From CBFGWV01 sp965652545 (GTDB lineage Bacteria > Pseudomonadota > Gammaproteobacteria > Competibacterales > Competibacteraceae): a DNA stretch of 35,466 nucleotides. The stretch spans positions 1 to 35,466 of the forward strand of contig CBFGWV010000022.1 of assembly GCA_965652545.1 (NCBI GenBank), in the 5' to 3' direction. A model generated the notes under the pieces. That model was not told where the DNA came from. It searched no databases and was given only the letters and a program-made list of their open reading frames with translations. Made by a program: the position numbers and the translations under genes. This document shows, piece after piece, positions 33,479 to 35,466 of the stretch; position 1 is the stretch's first letter; every line of letters begins with the position of its first letter.

Positions 33479-33681
33479 ACTCCACACCCCGACTGTATTC
33501 CGGTCAGATCGCTGACGGCATCGAGCCATCCTGTCGAAGAGCCGATCATACCAACGACTTCTTTGAAGCCAAAACTACCAAGCGATGCAGCTAAAAACAT
33601 GGCATTGAGCCCTGCGCTAGCCCGACAGAAAACAAGGAGGAACAATTGACATGTCGTCAGAACCCGACATTTGTGAGGCAT
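33475..33681 (-). pseudogene. Orphan toxin C-terminal tip-like fragment
   Basis: 68 codons. The last ~45 residues (from ASAGLNAMFLAASLG to LTGIQSGCGV) read like the end of a larger protein: Gly/Ala-rich, with a hydrophobic patch and no proper start of its own. Its TGA overlaps the start of the next membrane-protein gene (ATGA), just as the complete toxin-like gene at the right edge overlaps its neighbour (GTGA). This suggests a displaced C-terminal toxin cassette left behind after tip exchange, as in polymorphic toxin loci. No enzyme motif seen. Confidence 0.5.
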
Positions 33682-34028
33682 CCAGCGTACCCAGCTGTCG
33701 GGGTGCTATCCAGGGCGCCGTGCGCGAGAAGTCGACAGCCACTTCGATCCACATGTGCTCGATTGTCAGGATTGCTGCTGTCCAGGGCGCCACGCGCGGG
33801 GTAAAAGTCAACGGCCGCTTCGACGGACTCGAAGTCCCCCACCCAGTTGGTGAAGCGTTCGGCGGGCATTTCATCGAGGTTTTCGATCAGCGGTTGCGGC
33901 TGGACGGCGTCGAGGAAGGCGGCCAGCTCGGCAAGCGCCTGGGTGTGTAGGACTCGCCCGATTGGGTGGCGGCCTCCTGGATGAGAGTGTGCAGGTGTAA
34001 GTTGCTTAAAAAGCAAATGATGTGCCAT
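33657..34028 (-). pseudogene. GC-rich gene debris
   Basis: An open frame of 123 codons whose middle part (LAELAAFLDAVQPQPLIENLDEMPAERFTNW, residues ~33-63) looks like genuine protein, followed by VGDFESVEAAVDFYPARGALD. The segment is GC-rich, in contrast to the AT-rich genes on both sides. The C-terminal part consists of a direct repeat in which the second copy is shifted into another frame (IEVAVDF...), so the original reading frame is broken. It is probably the 3' remnant of a gene, perhaps of a soluble immunity or effector gene. Parent family not recognised. Confidence 0.4.
33704..33824. repeat. Imperfect direct repeat, two copies of ~45 bp
   Basis: 33704-33748 and 33776-33824 share the pattern TCCAGGGCGCC, a GCGCG core, AAGTC, GCC and CTTCGA, with a few substitutions and a short deletion in the first copy. 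On the minus strand both encode a V/I-E-x-A-V-D-F peptide in different frames. The similarity suggests two decayed copies of the same gene end. Confidence 0.65.
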
Positions 34029-34037
34029 TGAGGGGCA

Positions 34038-34334
34038 TCAATCACCAACGTCAGATCCGTTTGACTTCCTCACAATCGCGTCTAACCCCTCCTTAACGGC
34101 GACAAATGCCAAATACAGTAGAGATAGAATTACACCAACACCCCCAAGATAAGAAGGCCAGTGGGAACCAAGTAACGACCCAAAGATCATCAAAACACAT
34201 GGAGCCATAACGCCGCTAAATTTTTCTATTGGACGCTCATGCAAGCCTCCCCAAAAAAAATACCAATAAATAGAAAACAACCATAAAAATATGCAGGCAA
34301 AAGTCCAAGCAAATGTCAACATCAACGCCGTCAC
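34038..34334 (-). CDS. Small membrane protein, putative immunity protein of the complete toxin
   Basis: 98 aa from a GTG at 34334 that overlaps the TGA of the toxin-like gene (GTGA, 34334-34331), so its translation is coupled to the toxin. Three hydrophobic segments: the N-terminal MLTFAWTFACIFLWLFSIYWYFFW (~4-27), APCVLMIFGSLLG (~44-56) and LGGVGVILSLLYLAFVAV (~63-80), then a short charged tail. No known family. In polymorphic toxin systems a small membrane protein encoded directly after a hydrophobic toxin tip usually protects the producer; this assignment is by context. Confidence 0.75.
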   Translation of the reverse strand: MTALMLTFAWTFACIFLWLFSIYWYFFWGGLHERPIEKFSGVMAPCVLMIFGSLLGSHWPSYLGGVGVILSLLYLAFVAVKEGLDAIVRKSNGSDVGD

Positions 34335-35466
34335 TCCGAGACAAATTTGCTAATACCGTAAGCGGATGCCAAGACAAGGATTATACCCATCACGAGCCCC
34401 CCAGGCGTTGACAACAGAGCGGCCTTCCCCAGCCCGGCGAATAGTGTAGACAATGCCCTGAAAAGCCCCAAAACAATAATCCCTGCATCGAGTGCATTTT
34501 GCAAGTCCAGAGCACCTTCAGCAATTAGCACGACCACACTTAGAAACAATATATGCAAGCCAAAGAACAAAAGCAGCAAACCTGCAGCACTTGGGAGAAA
34601 AAACAAACCGAACACAGCCATCACCCCTCCAGCAAACGCACCGATCGCAGCAAATGCGCCATTCTTTCCACCACCTATCTTATAGGCGCCTGCCCCCGTA
34701 TTGGGATCGAGAATGATGTATCCCGCCCCTTTCCATCCATCTACTTGGATAGGATCGGCATGGGCGATGACTTCCTTGCCGGTGGCCAGCGCATCGCGAA
34801 TCTCAGTCATCGTGTGACCAGCCTGCCGGATGTTCGGCAGCGTGTGGCTTTGGTTCTCGGGTGTGAGGTGATAGATGCGTTGCCCTTGGGTGCTGGCCAT
34901 AGCTAGCGCTTTGACCGCCGATACTGCTTGCATCGGGGTGGTAGCGTTAGGATCGGTGAACATCTGCTCCGGGACCATATGTTCCAAGGCCGAGCTGAGC
35001 ATGCCAGTCTGGATCGCCATCTGTTTACGGTGATCCGGGTCATTATCGGCCGCGCCGATCTGCGCCGCGTAGCGGATATTCATGTACACGCCGTGGGCTT
35101 CAATGCCACGAACAAGACCAAAGATAGTCCGCTGATGCGGCTCGTAACCGAAGGTGCCGACAGTGGGCTGGAACAGGACGGGGCTGGCGTTAGCCAGTCC
35201 GCTGATGTGCCCCAGGGCGACGAACTGCGCGTAGTACCCCAGCACCCCAGAGACGAACAGATCGCCGAGGGTTTGCTCTCGGGTGAGTTGCTCGATCTGT
35301 GTCGGATCCTGGCTGTCGAGGATTCTCTTGACTTGTTCGAGGTCGGTCTGGAGCTCCTCGAATGTCTCCGTCGCCAGATTCGTCCCGACGACACCTAAGG
35401 CCAGATAACTCCCGGCGATGAGGCTGTCGCGCTTGTCCAGATAGCTTCGCGTTGGTGTCTGGATCT
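34331..35466 (-). CDS. C-terminal part of a transglutaminase-associated, polymorphic-toxin-like protein (N-terminus cut by window edge)
   Basis: The frame is open from the right edge to the TGA at 34331, 377 visible residues; the GTG at 35245 is internal, because in-frame coding continues upstream to the edge. The first ~270 residues match a conserved region found near the end of large bacterial transglutaminase-domain/YD-repeat proteins: SALEHMVPEQMF, AVSAVKALAMA...GQRIYHL, and GWKGAGYIILDPNTGAGAYKIGGG. Beyond GGGKNG the last ~105 residues are a strongly hydrophobic tip with 3-4 possible membrane segments, and the DNA becomes AT-rich there. A conserved delivery part with an exchangeable tip is the design of polymorphic toxins; a hydrophobic tip suggests a pore former or membrane-acting toxin (inference). 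It is translationally coupled to a small membrane protein. Confidence 0.8.
   Translation of the reverse strand, partial: IQTPTRSYLDKRDSLIAGSYLALGVVGTNLATETFEELQTDLEQVKRILDSQDPTQIEQLTREQTLGDLFVSGVLGYYAQFVALGHISGLANASPVLFQPTVGTFGYEPHQRTIFGLVRGIEAHGVYMNIRYAAQIGAADNDPDHRKQMAIQTGMLSSALEHMVPEQMFTDPNATTPMQAVSAVKALAMASTQGQRIYHLTPENQSHTLPNIRQAGHTMTEIRDALATGKEVIAHADPIQVDGWKGAGYIILDPNTGAGAYKIGGGKNGAFAAIGAFAGGVMAVFGLFFLPSAAGLLLLFFGLHILFLSVVVLIAEGALDLQNALDAGIIVLGLFRALSTLFAGLGKAALLSTPGGLVMGIILVLASAYGISKFVSE

Noticed and set aside
1..35466. CRISPR arrays, tRNA or rRNA genes, complete insertion sequences, integrase genes
   Set aside because: No regularly spaced repeats, cloverleaf-like tRNA ends or transposase/integrase motifs were seen on reading both strands; weakly conserved RNAs could still be missed by eye.

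Overview
The window is a GC-rich bacterial chromosome segment, most likely from a gammaproteobacterium. Three things point there: a Tat-exported high-potential iron-sulfur protein (HiPIP), which is typical of purple sulfur bacteria and their halophilic relatives; an arginine transport operon in the Pseudomonas order aotJQMOP-argR; and a thiBPQ thiamine transporter behind a TPP riboswitch. The family (Chromatiales/Ectothiorhodospiraceae-like) is an inference, because no rRNA or housekeeping marker is present. No tRNA, rRNA, CRISPR array or transposase gene was recognised.

Left part (1-12,383). A very long acidic protein of unknown function runs off the left edge on the minus strand. An Asp/Glu racemase-like gene diverges from recD, which stands here without recB or recC. 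Then comes a four-gene minus-strand R-body locus: three RebB-family genes and one small Ala-rich gene. A long inverted repeat lies downstream of it, and a terminator/operator-like leader lies upstream. Next is a two-gene methylamine/betaine-type module, an MttB-superfamily methyltransferase and a dimethylglycine-dehydrogenase-like FAD/GcvT fusion, ending in a clear intrinsic terminator.

Centre (12,384-22,020). A compact plus-strand operon has several four-base ATGA overlaps. It encodes a short ATP-grasp-like protein, a family 8 glycosyltransferase, a fold-III PLP decarboxylase, a GTP cyclohydrolase II paralogue, a protein of unrecognised family, a WD40 protein, a sulfotransferase and an exported mono-haem protein, and it ends at a bidirectional terminator. 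Together these look like a sulfated/glycosylated small-molecule pathway that I cannot match to a known one. It is my main candidate for an undescribed system.

Right-centre (22,021-32,036). A small lectin-like gene, a perfect 34-bp dispersed-type palindrome, the aotJQMOP-argR operon (minus strand), the HiPIP gene, and the riboswitch-controlled thiBPQ operon.

Right end (32,037-35,466). A minus-strand island, AT-richer and with a different base composition. It contains the C-terminal part of a large transglutaminase-associated, polymorphic-toxin-like protein whose tip is hydrophobic. It is followed by a translationally coupled small membrane protein, gene debris with a direct repeat, an orphan toxin-tip-like fragment coupled to a second membrane protein, and two more small membrane proteins. 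This is the layout expected of a toxin gene with a displaced tip and a stack of immunity genes.
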